Shown: positions 46,238-54,646, numbered from the stretch's first letter. The stretch is 55,261 nt of DNA from Dyella sp. C9 (GCF_003332825.1 NZ_QIRF01000024.1:1-55261), one strand, 5' to 3'. Numbers and translations are program-made. Notes: generated by a model from the sequence alone, not told the origin.

Positions 46238-47056
46238 ATGGCTAGCCTCGCAGGCAAGACCCTGTTCATCACCGGTGCCTCGCGCGGCATCGGCCTGGCG
46301 ATCGCACTGCGCGCCGCGCGCGACGGCGCCAACATCGCCATCGCCGCCAAGAGCAGCGTGCCCAATCCCCGGCTGCCAGGCACCATCCACAGTGCCGCCG
46401 CCGAGATCGAGGCCGCGGGCGGCAAGGCCCTGCCGATCAAGTGCGACATCCGCGAGGAAGACGAGGTGCAGGCCGCGGTCGCCGCCACGGTCGAGCGCTT
46501 CGGCGGCATCGACATCCTGGTCAACAACGCCAGCGCGATCTGGCTGGCCGGCGCGCTGGACACGCCGATGAAGCGCTTCGACCTGATGCAGCAGGTCAAT
46601 GCGCGCGGCAGCTTCCTCTGCGCGCAGGCCTGCCTGCCGCATCTGCTCAAGTCGGCCAACCCGCATATCCTCACGCTGGCGCCGCCGCCGTCGCTCGATC
46701 CCAAGTGGTGGGCGCCGCACACCGGCTACACGCTGGCCAAGATGGGCATGAGCTTCGTGACGCTGGGCCTGGCTGGCGAGTTCGGCCCCAAGGGCGTGGC
46801 AGTGAACGCGCTGTGGCCGCGCACCATCATCGCCACCGATGCGCTCAACATGATTCCGGGCGTGGCGATCGAGCGCTGCCGCAAGCCGACCATCGTGGCC
46901 GATGCGGCGCACGCCGTGCTGACGCGTCCGGCCAAGGGCTTTGCCGGGCATTTCCTCATCGACGAGGACGTGCTGCGCGAAGCCGGCATCACCGACCTGG
47001 CCGCGTACGCGATGGATCCCGCCCAGCCGCTGTTGCCCGACCTGTTCCTGGACTGA
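46238..47056 (+). CDS. HSDL2-type short-chain dehydrogenase/reductase
   Basis: This is a 272-residue NAD(P)-dependent oxidoreductase. The cofactor motif TGASRGIGLAIALRAA lies at about residues 11-26. The HSDL2-type insertion PRLPGTIHSAAAEIEAAGG follows, then VNNASAIW. The catalytic tetrad region reads LTLAPPPSLDPKWW then GYTLAK: Tyr and Lys are present, but the position usually held by Ser in NxSPP of HSDL2 relatives is Ala. The substrate is unknown, perhaps fatty acyl-related. A GGCGGA ribosome binding site precedes the ATG. The next gene (HIT) starts 6 bp after the stop. Confidence 0.9.
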   Translation: MASLAGKTLFITGASRGIGLAIALRAARDGANIAIAAKSSVPNPRLPGTIHSAAAEIEAAGGKALPIKCDIREEDEVQAAVAATVERFGGIDILVNNASAIWLAGALDTPMKRFDLMQQVNARGSFLCAQACLPHLLKSANPHILTLAPPPSLDPKWWAPHTGYTLAKMGMSFVTLGLAGEFGPKGVAVNALWPRTIIATDALNMIPGVAIERCRKPTIVADAAHAVLTRPAKGFAGHFLIDEDVLREAGITDLAAYAMDPAQPLLPDLFLD

Positions 47057-47061
47057 GCGCC

Positions 47062-47484
47062 GTGAGCTGTCCGTTCTGCGAGATCGTCGCCGGCCGGCTG
47101 GAAGCCAGCGTGGTCGCGCAGAGCGAGCACTCGCTGGCCTTTCTCGACCTGCGCCAGGCCGTGCCTGGCCACGTGCTGGTGATCCCGCGCCAGCACGTGG
47201 CGGACATCCACGCCATCGACCCCGAGCTGGCGGGCGATGTGATGCAGCTGGGCGTGCGCGTGGCCCAGGCGCTGGGCCGGCTGCTGCATCCACCCGGGAT
47301 CAACCTGTGGCAATCCAACGGGGCCGCTGCGGGGCAGGAGGTGGGGCACTTCCACCTGCACGTGCAGCCACGGCGCGTGGCCGACGGGCTGTTGCGCGTC
47401 TACCCGCACGGCCTGCCGGCAGCCACCCCGCGCGACGCGCTGGAGCAACTGGCCGCGCGCATCCGCGAGGTCTTTTCCCCCTGA
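47062..47484 (+). CDS. HIT-family nucleotide hydrolase
   Basis: This is a 140-residue histidine-triad protein. CPFCEIVAGRLEASVV opens the protein, with a CX2C that may bind zinc. GHVLVIPRQHVADIH follows, and the catalytic triad GHFHLHVQPR lies at about residue 95. HIT proteins hydrolyse nucleotide phosphoramidates and dinucleoside polyphosphates. The start is a GTG; no better start exists upstream in this frame because that part overlaps the SDR gene. It is likely in one operon with the SDR and glyoxalase genes. Confidence 0.88.
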   Translation: MSCPFCEIVAGRLEASVVAQSEHSLAFLDLRQAVPGHVLVIPRQHVADIHAIDPELAGDVMQLGVRVAQALGRLLHPPGINLWQSNGAAAGQEVGHFHLHVQPRRVADGLLRVYPHGLPAATPRDALEQLAARIREVFSP

Positions 47485-47515
47485 CGGCGCATCCCCGGCG
47501 CCACGGAGTACCCCC

Positions 47516-47935
47516 ATGAAATACCTGCACACCATGGTCCGCATCCGCGATGTCGACGCCAGCCTGCGTTTTTACTGCGAGGGGCTGGGTCTCGTGGAAA
47601 AGCGGCGGATGGAAAACCCGGGCGGCAAGTTCACCCTGATCTTCCTCGCCGCCGCGGGGTCGCCGGAGGCCGAGATCGAGCTGACCTACAACTGGGATTC
47701 CACCGAGGACTACGGCACCGCCCGCAATTTCGGCCACCTGGCGTTCCGTGTGGATGACATCTACGCCACCTGCGCCCGCCTGCAGGCGATGGGCTACACC
47801 ATCAACCGGCCGCCCCGGGACGGCCACATGGCCTTCGTGCGCTCACCTGACCTGATCTCGGTGGAGCTGCTGCAGGACGGCCAGCTGCCGCCCCAGGAGC
47901 CCTGGGCGTCGATGCCCAACACCGGCGTGTGGTGA
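47516..47935 (+). CDS. gloA: lactoylglutathione lyase (glyoxalase I)
   Basis: This is a 139-residue metalloenzyme that turns the methylglyoxal-glutathione hemithioacetal into S-lactoylglutathione. Metal ligands H5, E55, H74 and E117 fit the E. coli GloA pattern. HTMVRIRDVDASLRFYCEGLGL, IELTYNW and GHLAFRVDDIYATC are GloA blocks. The absence of the long insert suggests the Ni/Co-dependent bacterial type. CGGAG precedes the ATG at 47516. It lies 31 bp after the HIT gene. Confidence 0.92.
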   Translation: MKYLHTMVRIRDVDASLRFYCEGLGLVEKRRMENPGGKFTLIFLAAAGSPEAEIELTYNWDSTEDYGTARNFGHLAFRVDDIYATCARLQAMGYTINRPPRDGHMAFVRSPDLISVELLQDGQLPPQEPWASMPNTGVW

Positions 47936-48240
47936 TTTCCGGCAGCCGCGATGGATCTTGCGAGACTCCGCAGCGCCTTGTGGCCTGGTTTCGCAAGAGT
48001 CCGTCACTAGGCCATTGGTGTTAGGCGGCCGCCGCTACCCCCGCTTCTGTTCGACGGATCTGGCCCATTTGTGGGGTAACCGTCACGCGCAGAGTTGTAT
48101 ATTGTGTGATGCATATCACATTTATGCAGCGTTCGCGGGGTAGGTTGTCGCGACGGGCGTGGTAACCGGGGGGTGGCCAGCATGGGTTGGCTGCGACCGG
48201 CCGAAACCTGTGACCCTTATCAGGGGAAGGGGAGGGAGCC
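47936..48240. other. 305-bp regulatory spacer upstream of the VpsR-like gene
   Basis: No gene. The stretch holds the CRP-type site at 48105-48120 and an A/T-richer island around it (about 48090-48130), then a GC-rich leader ending in GGAGGGA before ATG 48241. I could not assign -35/-10 boxes with confidence. The terminator of gloA is not obvious. Confidence 0.5.
48105..48120. promoter_or_regulatory. CRP/Clp-type binding site
   Basis: TGTGA-TGCATA-TCACA matches the CRP consensus half-sites perfectly with 6-bp spacing. In Xanthomonadales the CRP homologue Clp reads this sequence. It lies 120 bp before the VpsR-like ATG, so it probably controls that gene. Activation versus repression cannot be told without the transcription start. 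Confidence 0.75.
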
Positions 48241-49581
48241 ATGGCTGTTATGAGGGAGGAAGCCAGACGCTGCGTCGTCTGGTTCGGACAGCCCGCCGAG
48301 GAAGAGCGGGCCGGGCTGTCCAACGCGGGCTGGATCATCCGCGTGGCCGATGCCAGTACCCAGAGCGGTGTTGGCATGCGTAACAACGATACGGTGGTGG
48401 CGCTGGCCGACCTCAGGCACGGCGACCTCGCATCCACCTACGCCATGGCCCAGCTGATGGCCGACCACCCGTGGCTGCCTTGGGTGGCGCTGATCGCGCC
48501 GGACATGCCGGTGCACGAGCCGCTGATCGACCGCGTGCTCGAGGCCAGCATCGAATACTTCAGCACGCCGGTGAATGTCGACCGTCTGGTCGAAACGCTG
48601 GCGCGCATCGGCGGCAACCAGCCGGCCACCCCGGAACCGGGCGATATCGGCGTCACCGGGCGCAGCGCCGCGATCGGCCTGGTGGTGGCCAGCATCCGCA
48701 AGTACGCGCCGGTGGAGCTGCCGGTGTTGATCACCGGCGAAACAGGTACCGGCAAGGAAGTGGCCGCGCGTGCCCTGCACGGGCTTTCGGCGCGCGCTGA
48801 GCGGCCGTTCGCGGCCATCAACTGCGGCGCACTGCCACCGAACCTGGTGCAGTCCGAACTGTTCGGCCATGAGCGCGGCGCCTTCACCGGCGCCAACGCG
48901 CGCCGCATCGGCCATTTCGAAACCGCCGCCGGCGGCACCGTGTTCCTTGACGAAGTGGGCGACCTGCCGCTGGATGCGCAGACCAGCCTGTTGCGCTTCC
49001 TGCAGGAAGGCACGCTGGAGCGCGTGGGCAGCAGCCAGCTGATCAAGCTGGACGTGCGCGTGCTGGCGGCCACCCATGTGGACCTGGAGAAGGCGGTCGA
49101 GCAGGGCCGTTTCCGCGAAGACCTGTATTACCGCCTCAACGTGCTGCGCCTGCGCATGCCGGCGCTGCGCGAACGCGAGGACGACGTGCTGCTGCTCGCG
49201 CAGCGCTTCCTCGACGCCTTCCGCGAACAGCACGCCAGCCGTGCACGCGGTTTCAGTGCCGGCGCGCGCCGCGCGATGCTGGAGTTCGCCTGGCCCGGCA
49301 ACGTGCGCGAACTGCTCAATCGCGTGCAGCGCGCCGCGGTGGTGGCGGAGGATCCCTTGATCAGCGTGGAAGACCTGGATCTCTCCGACGTGCTCACCCG
49401 CCAGGCCGCACGTTCCAGCCTCGGCAGCACCCGCGTGGCTGCCGAACGTGATGCGGTGATCGCATGCCTGCGCGAGAGCCGCTTCAACGTGAGCGAATGC
49501 GCGCGGCGCCTGAAGGTCTCGCGCGTCACCATCTATCGCCTGTGCAAGAAGCACCAGCTCGCGCTCGACGAACTGCGTTGA
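48241..49581 (+). CDS. VpsR-like sigma-54-dependent enhancer-binding protein
   Basis: This is a 446-residue transcription activator. The N-terminal domain (about 1-125) is receiver-like but reads as the VpsR type, without a clear phosphoacceptor context. The AAA+ domain has Walker A GETGTGKE (166-173), the GAFTGA loop that contacts sigma-54 (213-218), Walker B FLDEVG (235-240) and FREDLYYRLNVLRLRMPALR. A Fis-type helix-turn-helix ends the protein (about 400-446, ARRLKVSRVTIYRL). VpsR-type proteins control exopolysaccharide and biofilm genes and can bind c-di-GMP; no such target is in the window. GGAGGGA precedes the ATG. Confidence 0.92.
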   Translation: MAVMREEARRCVVWFGQPAEEERAGLSNAGWIIRVADASTQSGVGMRNNDTVVALADLRHGDLASTYAMAQLMADHPWLPWVALIAPDMPVHEPLIDRVLEASIEYFSTPVNVDRLVETLARIGGNQPATPEPGDIGVTGRSAAIGLVVASIRKYAPVELPVLITGETGTGKEVAARALHGLSARAERPFAAINCGALPPNLVQSELFGHERGAFTGANARRIGHFETAAGGTVFLDEVGDLPLDAQTSLLRFLQEGTLERVGSSQLIKLDVRVLAATHVDLEKAVEQGRFREDLYYRLNVLRLRMPALREREDDVLLLAQRFLDAFREQHASRARGFSAGARRAMLEFAWPGNVRELLNRVQRAAVVAEDPLISVEDLDLSDVLTRQAARSSLGSTRVAAERDAVIACLRESRFNVSECARRLKVSRVTIYRLCKKHQLALDELR

Positions 49582-49653
49582 AGGGGAGTCCCTGCAGACG
49601 GTCGCGGCCGTTGGGTCGCGGCCGTTTTGCTATGGCGGGGGAGTCGGCGCGAC

Positions 49654-49739
49654 CGGAGTGAGTGGCGGATGCTCGCCCAGTTGTGGCTGGTTGGGCGCCT
49701 ACCCAGCCACGTTGCTGCAAGCACCCGCCACTCACTCCG
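49654..49739. repeat. 86-bp palindromic element
   Basis: The outer arms CGGAGTGAGTGGCGG (49654-49668) and CCGCCACTCACTCCG (49725-49739) are perfect 15-bp inverted repeats. Inner arms GTGGCTGG (49683-49690) and CCAGCCAC (49703-49710) form a nested stem. Because of the symmetry, both strands encode similar peptides (RSEWR... and RHSLRS). This is the look of a miniature palindromic repeat dispersed by a REP-type transposase, or of a structured RNA. Confidence 0.75.
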
Positions 49740-49772
49740 TTCCACGCACTCGCCTTGCAGCGGGCTGGAAAG

Positions 49773-49810
49773 GAAGGCCCCCGGCCCGCAGGGGTCGGGC
49801 CGGGGGCTTC
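49773..49810. terminator. strong GC hairpin, possible terminator
   Basis: Arms of about 15 bp (49773-49788 with 49796-49810, one bulged G) enclose a short loop. No T run follows, so termination is only possible, not certain. It lies downstream of the VpsR-like gene. Confidence 0.45.
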
Positions 49811-50415
49811 CATTGGTGCCCCGGCCACAGGGGTTGCCGGGTTACCGCCCTCGTTGCCGCCTCGCGGCGGAAGACTGCTGGAACTGCCTGCCCACGCGAT
49901 GGTGGGTGCGCCAAAGAAGGTTCCCGTTGCCAGCTGCGATGTCCGCGCCGACCTTGCCCTGGACCATCCAAGGGCATCGCCAGTCCGCCGCCGTGGATAT
50001 CCCTGCCACGGTGTTCGGTGCGTTGTCGCAGCTGGCCCTTCCCCCTTCCCGCCTGTACGGTGTCAGTGCAGCAAGTGCTGTGCCAGATGCCACGAATGGC
50101 GCAGTGGCGCGGTTTGCCGGCTGCCAGTGTCGGTCAGGCGGGCGAGCGGGCGTCTTGGCGGCGTTACAGCCGGCGGCCCCGCCGGGCGGGCAAATGCCCG
50201 AGAAATGGCGTGGTTATGCGCTTTGAGGCGGGGGTAACGGGTGGGACACACGGCGCCATCGAAGTTGACACCCCAGCTGCCGCGGGCGCCCGCCGTGCAA
50301 TCGCCGGGCCCAGGGCTTAGGATGCATGACGCGCCGCGTCAGGCGGTGCGCTTCCCCACTTCGACCCCATATAACCCCAAGGCGCCGCCTTTCCCGGCAG
50401 GCCCGGAGTCTCGAC

Positions 50416-51651
50416 ATGCACGCGCAAGACCCTTCCGCCCAGTCCCTGATCGATCTCGGCAAGCGCTACTGGCTGCCGGTCTATCGACCGCGCGACGTGG
50501 TGCTGGACCACGGCAAGGGCTCGCGCGTGTGGGACACCCAGGGTCGCGAGTACGTGGACCTGGGCGCCGGCATCGCGGTGAACGCGCTGGGCCACCAGGA
50601 CCCGGACCTGCTCGCCGCGCTGACCACGCAGGCGCACAAGCTGTGGCACACCAGCAACGTGTTCTACAGCGAGCCGCCGCTGCGGCTGGCGGAGGAACTG
50701 GTGGCCGCCTCGGGCTTTGCCGAGCGCGTGTTTCTGTGCAACTCCGGCACCGAGGCCAACGAGGCCGCGATCAAGCTGGTGCGCAAGTGGGCCGCGTCCC
50801 AGGGGCGCGATGCCGCCAAGCGCGTGATCGTCACCTTCCGCGGCTCCTTCCACGGCCGCACGCTGGCGGCGGTCACCGCCACCGCGCAGCCCAAGTACCA
50901 GGAAGGCTACGAGCCGCTGCCGGGTGGTTTCCGTTACCTCGACTTCAACGACGTCGCCCAACTCGAAGCCGCGTTCGCCCACGGTGACGTGGCCGCGGTG
51001 ATGCTCGAGCCGGTGCAGGGCGAGGGCGGCGTGCTGCCGGCCGCGCCGGGCTTCCTCAAGCGTGTGCGCGAATTGTGCGACCAGCACGACGCGCTGCTGG
51101 TGCTGGACGAGATCCAGTGCGGCATGGGCCGTACCGGCACCCTGTTCGCCTACGTGCAGGACGGTGTGCGTCCGGACATCGTGACCCTGGCCAAGGCCCT
51201 TGGTTGCGGCTTCCCGATCGGCGCGCTGCTGGCCGGTCCCAAGGTCGCCGAAACCATGCAGTTCGGCGCGCACGGCACCACCTTCGGCGGCAATCCGCTG
51301 GCTGCCGCCGTCGCCCGCGTGGCGCTGCGCAAGCTTTCCTCACCGGAGACGCTGGCCAACGTAGGACGCCAGTCGCAGGCGCTGCGTGATGGTCTGGCCC
51401 GCATCAACGAAGAGCTGGACCTGTTCGAAGAAGTGCGTGGCCGTGGCCTGATGCTGGGCGCCGTGCTCAAGGACGCCCACAAGGGCAAGGCCGGCAGCAT
51501 CCTCGATTTCGCCGCCGGCCATGGCCTGCTGGTGCTGCAGGCAGGCCCCGATGTGCTGCGTTTCGTGCCGCCGTTGAACATTTCAGACGCGGACGTGGCC
51601 GAAGGCCTCGCACGCCTGGAAGCCGCGCTGCGCGCCTACCTCGCGGCCTGA
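50416..51651 (+). CDS. argD: acetylornithine/succinyldiaminopimelate-type aminotransferase (class III)
   Basis: This is a 411-residue PLP enzyme of the ArgD/AstC group. YLPVYRPRDVV-type YWLPVYRPRDVVLDHGKGSR opens the fold. SNVFYSEPPLRLAEELV, FLCNSGTEANEAAIKLVRK, the LVLDEIQCGMGRTGTLFAY Asp region, ALGCGFPIGALLAG with the PLP Lys just before (TLAKALG), and HGTTFGGNPLA are all class III signatures. It transaminates N-acetylornithine or succinyl-amino acids. Which one it prefers is not decidable. The ATG at 50416 has GGAG upstream; homology starts there, although the frame extends to 50326. Confidence 0.9.
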   Translation: MHAQDPSAQSLIDLGKRYWLPVYRPRDVVLDHGKGSRVWDTQGREYVDLGAGIAVNALGHQDPDLLAALTTQAHKLWHTSNVFYSEPPLRLAEELVAASGFAERVFLCNSGTEANEAAIKLVRKWAASQGRDAAKRVIVTFRGSFHGRTLAAVTATAQPKYQEGYEPLPGGFRYLDFNDVAQLEAAFAHGDVAAVMLEPVQGEGGVLPAAPGFLKRVRELCDQHDALLVLDEIQCGMGRTGTLFAYVQDGVRPDIVTLAKALGCGFPIGALLAGPKVAETMQFGAHGTTFGGNPLAAAVARVALRKLSSPETLANVGRQSQALRDGLARINEELDLFEEVRGRGLMLGAVLKDAHKGKAGSILDFAAGHGLLVLQAGPDVLRFVPPLNISDADVAEGLARLEAALRAYLAA

Positions 51652-51663
51652 TCCTCCTGGCCC

Positions 51664-51686
51664 GGCAGGAGCGTTGCGCTCCTGCC
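51664..51686. terminator. hairpin between convergent argD and HAD genes
   Basis: GGCAGGAGCG (51664-51673) pairs with CGCTCCTGCC (51677-51686) across a 3-nt loop. The absence of a T run makes it a weak intrinsic terminator. Its GGAGCG core resembles the REP-like elements. Confidence 0.5.
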
Positions 51687-51706
51687 ATGGCATCACCTGC
51701 CCTCGA

Positions 51707-52321
51707 TCAGGGCAGGCCGAATGGCCGGAGTGCTGCGTGCAGTCCGGCCAGGTCGACGAAATGATGGGCGTGCAAGCCGGCTCGCCGCGCGCCTTCCACA
51801 TTGGCGATGTTGTCGTCGACGAACAGCGTCGTCGCAGGGGCCATGCCCAGCGCATCCAGACAGTCGAGATAGACCCGCGCGTCGGGCTTGCGCGCCCCGA
51901 ACTGCGCGGACGCGAACGCGCGCCCTTCGAACAGGGGAAACAGCGGTGGCGCGATGTATGGCAGCTGTCGTGCCATCAGCACGCCGTTGTTGGTGAGCAG
52001 GGCCACGGTGAGGTGCCTGCCGAGCCTCTCGGCCAATGCCAGCACCTCGGGGCGGATGCGCGTGGCGGCACGTCGTGCCGCCGTCCATGCTTCCTCGCTG
52101 ATGCTGCATTCGAGCCACGCACCCAGTGCGGCGAGGTAGGCGCCGGCGTCCAGCGCGCCGCTGTCGCCCGCGTCCTCGATGCCCGATTCGTAGATCGCCG
52201 CCTGCACCGCTTGCGGGCTGCGACCCAGGGCTTCGGCCAGCGTGCGCACGCGCACGCTGCGATCGTAATCGGCCAGCACGTCGTCCAGGTCGAACAGGAC
52301 GCAGTGCAACGCCGTGCTCAT
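51707..52321 (-). CDS. HAD-superfamily hydrolase
   Basis: This is a 204-residue HAD subfamily IA protein. Motif I is CVLFDLDDVLADYD (nucleophile Asp about residue 11), motif II LLTNNGV, the motif III Lys is in FGARKPDARVY, and motif IV is LFVDDNIANVEGA. It likely is a phosphatase with an unknown small-molecule substrate. The start overlaps the hemL stop (ATGA), so it is the third gene of a thiE-hemL-HAD operon. Confidence 0.9.
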   Translation of the reverse strand: MSTALHCVLFDLDDVLADYDRSVRVRTLAEALGRSPQAVQAAIYESGIEDAGDSGALDAGAYLAALGAWLECSISEEAWTAARRAATRIRPEVLALAERLGRHLTVALLTNNGVLMARQLPYIAPPLFPLFEGRAFASAQFGARKPDARVYLDCLDALGMAPATTLFVDDNIANVEGARRAGLHAHHFVDLAGLHAALRPFGLP

Positions 52322-53604
52322 CCGGCGCGGGCAGCCCGCAGCGCGCCGCGTGCGGCGTCGAGCGTCTGGGCGATGTCATCCTCGCTGTGCGCGCTGGAGA
52401 CGAAGCCCGCCTCGAAGGCAGACGGTGCCAGGTACACGCCACGCTCCAGCATGCCGTGGAAGAAGCGGTTGAACATCGCTGCGTCCGCCGCGGTGGCCTG
52501 GGCGTAGCTGTCCACCTTCCCGCCGGTGAAGAACAGGCCGAACATGCCGCCCACGCGGTTGGTGGTGAACGCCACGCCTTCGCCATCGGCGATCGCCTGC
52601 AGGCCATCGGTGAGCAGGCGCGTGCGCGCGGCCAGCGCTTCATAGAAGCCCGGCGCCTGGATCAGCTCGAGCATGGCCAGGCCCGCGGCCATGGCCACCG
52701 GATTGCCCGACAGCGTGCCGGCCTGGTAGATCGGGCCCGCCGGAGCCACCTGCTGCATCAGCTCGCGGCGACCGCCATAGGCGCCCACCGGCATGCCGCC
52801 ACCGATGATCTTGCCGAAGGTGGTGAGGTCCGGCGTCACGCCGTAATAGGCTTGCGCACCGCCGAGGGCCACGCGGAAACCGGTCATGACCTCGTCGAAG
52901 ATCAGCAGCGCGCCGTGCCGGGTGCACAGCTCGCGCAGGCCCTGCAGGTAGCCGTCCTTCGGCGGAATGCAGTTCATGTTGCCGGCCACCGGCTCGATGA
53001 TCAGGCCGGCGATGTCGTGGCCATGCTCCTCGAACAGTTGCACCGCGGCATCCAGGTCGTTGTAGGTCAGGGTCAGCGTGAGGTCGGCACTCGCCTTGGG
53101 TACGCCCGGCGAAGTCGGCACGCCAAAGGTCAGCGCGCCCGAACCGGCCTTTACCAGGAAACTGTCGCCATGCCCGTGGTAGCAGCCTTCGAACTTCACG
53201 ATCAGGTTGCGACCGGTGGCGCCGCGCGCCAGGCGGATCGCCGACATGGTGGCCTCGGTACCCGAATTGACCATGCGCACCATGTCGATCGACGGGATCA
53301 GCCGCGTGATGATCTCGGCCATGGTCACCTCGGCCGGGCAGGGCGTGCCGTAGGAGAGGCCGTTCTTCACCGCGCGCTCCACCGCCTCGCGAACGTGCGG
53401 ATGGTTGTGGCCGACGATCATCGGGCCCCACGAGCCCACATAATCGATATAGCGCTTGCCTTCGACATCCCACAGATAGGCGCCATCGGCGCGCGCCGTG
53501 AAGAACGGCTCGCCGCCCACCGACTTGAAAGCGCGCACCGGCGAATTCACGCCGCCCGGCATCAGCTGCAGTGCGCGTTGGAAAAGCTCATGGTTGGTGG
53601 TCAT
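52318..53604 (-). CDS. hemL: glutamate-1-semialdehyde 2,1-aminomutase
   Basis: This is a 428-residue PLP enzyme that makes 5-aminolevulinate for heme. LMPGGVNSPVRAFKSVGGEP, YIDYVGSWGPMIVGHNHP, RMVNSGTEATMSAIRLAR, LIFDEVMTGFRVALGGAQAYYG and the PLP Lys in TFGKIIGGGMPVGAYGG are diagnostic. Length equals the family norm (426-430). The best start is the ATG at 53604; a TTG at 53613 is in frame but adds only three residues. It sits between thiE and the HAD gene. Confidence 0.97.
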   Translation of the reverse strand: MTTNHELFQRALQLMPGGVNSPVRAFKSVGGEPFFTARADGAYLWDVEGKRYIDYVGSWGPMIVGHNHPHVREAVERAVKNGLSYGTPCPAEVTMAEIITRLIPSIDMVRMVNSGTEATMSAIRLARGATGRNLIVKFEGCYHGHGDSFLVKAGSGALTFGVPTSPGVPKASADLTLTLTYNDLDAAVQLFEEHGHDIAGLIIEPVAGNMNCIPPKDGYLQGLRELCTRHGALLIFDEVMTGFRVALGGAQAYYGVTPDLTTFGKIIGGGMPVGAYGGRRELMQQVAPAGPIYQAGTLSGNPVAMAAGLAMLELIQAPGFYEALAARTRLLTDGLQAIADGEGVAFTTNRVGGMFGLFFTGGKVDSYAQATAADAAMFNRFFHGMLERGVYLAPSAFEAGFVSSAHSEDDIAQTLDAARGALRAARAG

Positions 53605-53615
53605 CGTGGGCAATC

Positions 53616-54239
53616 TCAGTGCGAATGGAAGAGTTGGGCGAAACGTGCGGCGGCACCGCGCACGTCCGGGTCGCCGAAGACGGCGGAGATCACCGCCAGG
53701 TAGTCGGCGCCGGCATCGATCAGGGGGCCGCCATTGTCCGGCGTGATGCCACCGATCGCCACCCGAGGCAGTCCCAGCGCGGCGGTCTGTCGCAGCAGGT
53801 CGAACGATGCACGGCGTGCATGCGGCTTGGTGGGGGAGGGGAAGAACGCCCCGAACGCCAGGTAATCCGCGCCCGCCGCGGCCAGCTGGAAGGCGCGCTC
53901 GGCCGAGTCGTAGCAGGACACCCCTATGATGGCCTCGGGTCCGAGCTGCGCCCGCGCGGCGGCGATGTCGCCATCCTCCTCGCCCAGATGTACGCCATCG
54001 GCGCCGGCGGCCATGGCCAGCGCCACGTCGTCATTGACGATCATCGGCACCTTGCGGGCAACGCACAGCGCACGGATCGCCCGGGCCTCGGTCAGGCGGC
54101 GGGCATGATCGGTGGTCTTGTCGCGGTATTGCAGTAGCCTGGCACCGCCGGCCAGGGCCAGCGCCACCACTTCCAGCAGGTTGCGGCGCGGGCCATCGGT
54201 GATTACGTACAGGCCGCGGCCCTTCAGTCGTGCATGCAT
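53616..54239 (-). CDS. thiE: thiamine-phosphate synthase
   Basis: This is a 207-residue TIM-barrel enzyme that joins HMP-PP and HET-P to thiamine phosphate. GLYVITDGP, the substrate-binding QYRDKTTDHARRL, IVNDDVALAMAAGADGVHLGEED, GVSCYDSAERA and AIGGITPDN are ThiE motifs. The start is ATG 54239; a longer frame to 54317 is unlikely. The gene heads an operon with hemL and the HAD gene, with 11 bp to hemL. No riboswitch is seen before it, unlike thiC. Confidence 0.94.
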   Translation of the reverse strand: MHARLKGRGLYVITDGPRRNLLEVVALALAGGARLLQYRDKTTDHARRLTEARAIRALCVARKVPMIVNDDVALAMAAGADGVHLGEEDGDIAAARAQLGPEAIIGVSCYDSAERAFQLAAAGADYLAFGAFFPSPTKPHARRASFDLLRQTAALGLPRVAIGGITPDNGGPLIDAGADYLAVISAVFGDPDVRGAAARFAQLFHSH

Positions 54240-54333
54240 CGGGTTCCATCCTGAAAACGAGCGCCATACGCTTTCGCATCGGCGGGGGAGTTGCGAGAAT
54301 GACTTCTTATTTTCCACATCAAGCAGTCCAGCG

Positions 54334-54531
54334 ATGAATCAGAGCTCCAACGAAACCGGCACCCTGCGCAAATGGATGTGTGTCGTTTGCGGCTTCATCT
54401 ATGACGAAGCGGCAGGCCTGCCCGATGAGGGCATCGAGCCGGGCACCCGCTGGGCTGACGTCCCCGATACCTGGACCTGCCCGGACTGCGGCGCGACCAA
54501 GGAAGATTTCGAGATGATCGAAATCGACTGA
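54334..54531 (+). CDS. rubredoxin
   Basis: This is a 65-residue iron-sulfur-free Fe(Cys)4 electron carrier. The metal site is CVVCGFIYDEAAG and CPDCGATKEDF (two CX2C pairs), with the usual GIEPGTRWADVPDTW between. An N-terminal extension of about 13 residues precedes the fold. It is divergent from thiE, 94 bp apart, and followed by a clear terminator, so it is a single-gene unit. Confidence 0.96.
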   Translation: MNQSSNETGTLRKWMCVVCGFIYDEAAGLPDEGIEPGTRWADVPDTWTCPDCGATKEDFEMIEID

Positions 54532-54550
54532 ACCGCTCCTGCTTGCCTCG

Positions 54551-54593
54551 AAACGGCCCGATTCCGTCATCGTACGGACCGGGCCGTTTGTTT
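54551..54593 (+). terminator. intrinsic terminator of the rubredoxin gene
   Basis: A 10-bp stem AAACGGCCCG (54551-54560) with CGGGCCGTTT (54580-54589) encloses an inner TCCGT/ACGGA pair and is followed by GTTT. Confidence 0.85.
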
Positions 54594-54646
54594 AGATAGC
54601 TCCTGCAAGCCCGACCCCGGGGTTTGCGACCTGCAGGAGCAGCACC

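Larger units (their letters stand above)
49582..50415. other. 834-bp gene-free region
   Basis: Several overlapping frames of 60-220 codons exist on both strands, but none shows a family motif, a signal peptide or a convincing ribosome binding site. The stretch holds the palindromic element at 49654-49739 and a GC hairpin at 49773-49810. From about 49811 to 50400 I see no recognisable structure. It may contain a decayed gene or an unrecognised RNA. Confidence 0.5.

Noticed and set aside
48166..48195. TGGCCAG...TTGGCTGC resembling a sigma-54 promoter before the VpsR-like gene
   Set aside because: The GG and GC elements are 13 bp apart instead of the required 10.
49627..50320. Open frames of 190-220 codons in the gene-free region
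   Set aside because: Three overlapping frames on one strand are open together. They include the palindrome and carry no motifs, so none can be preferred.
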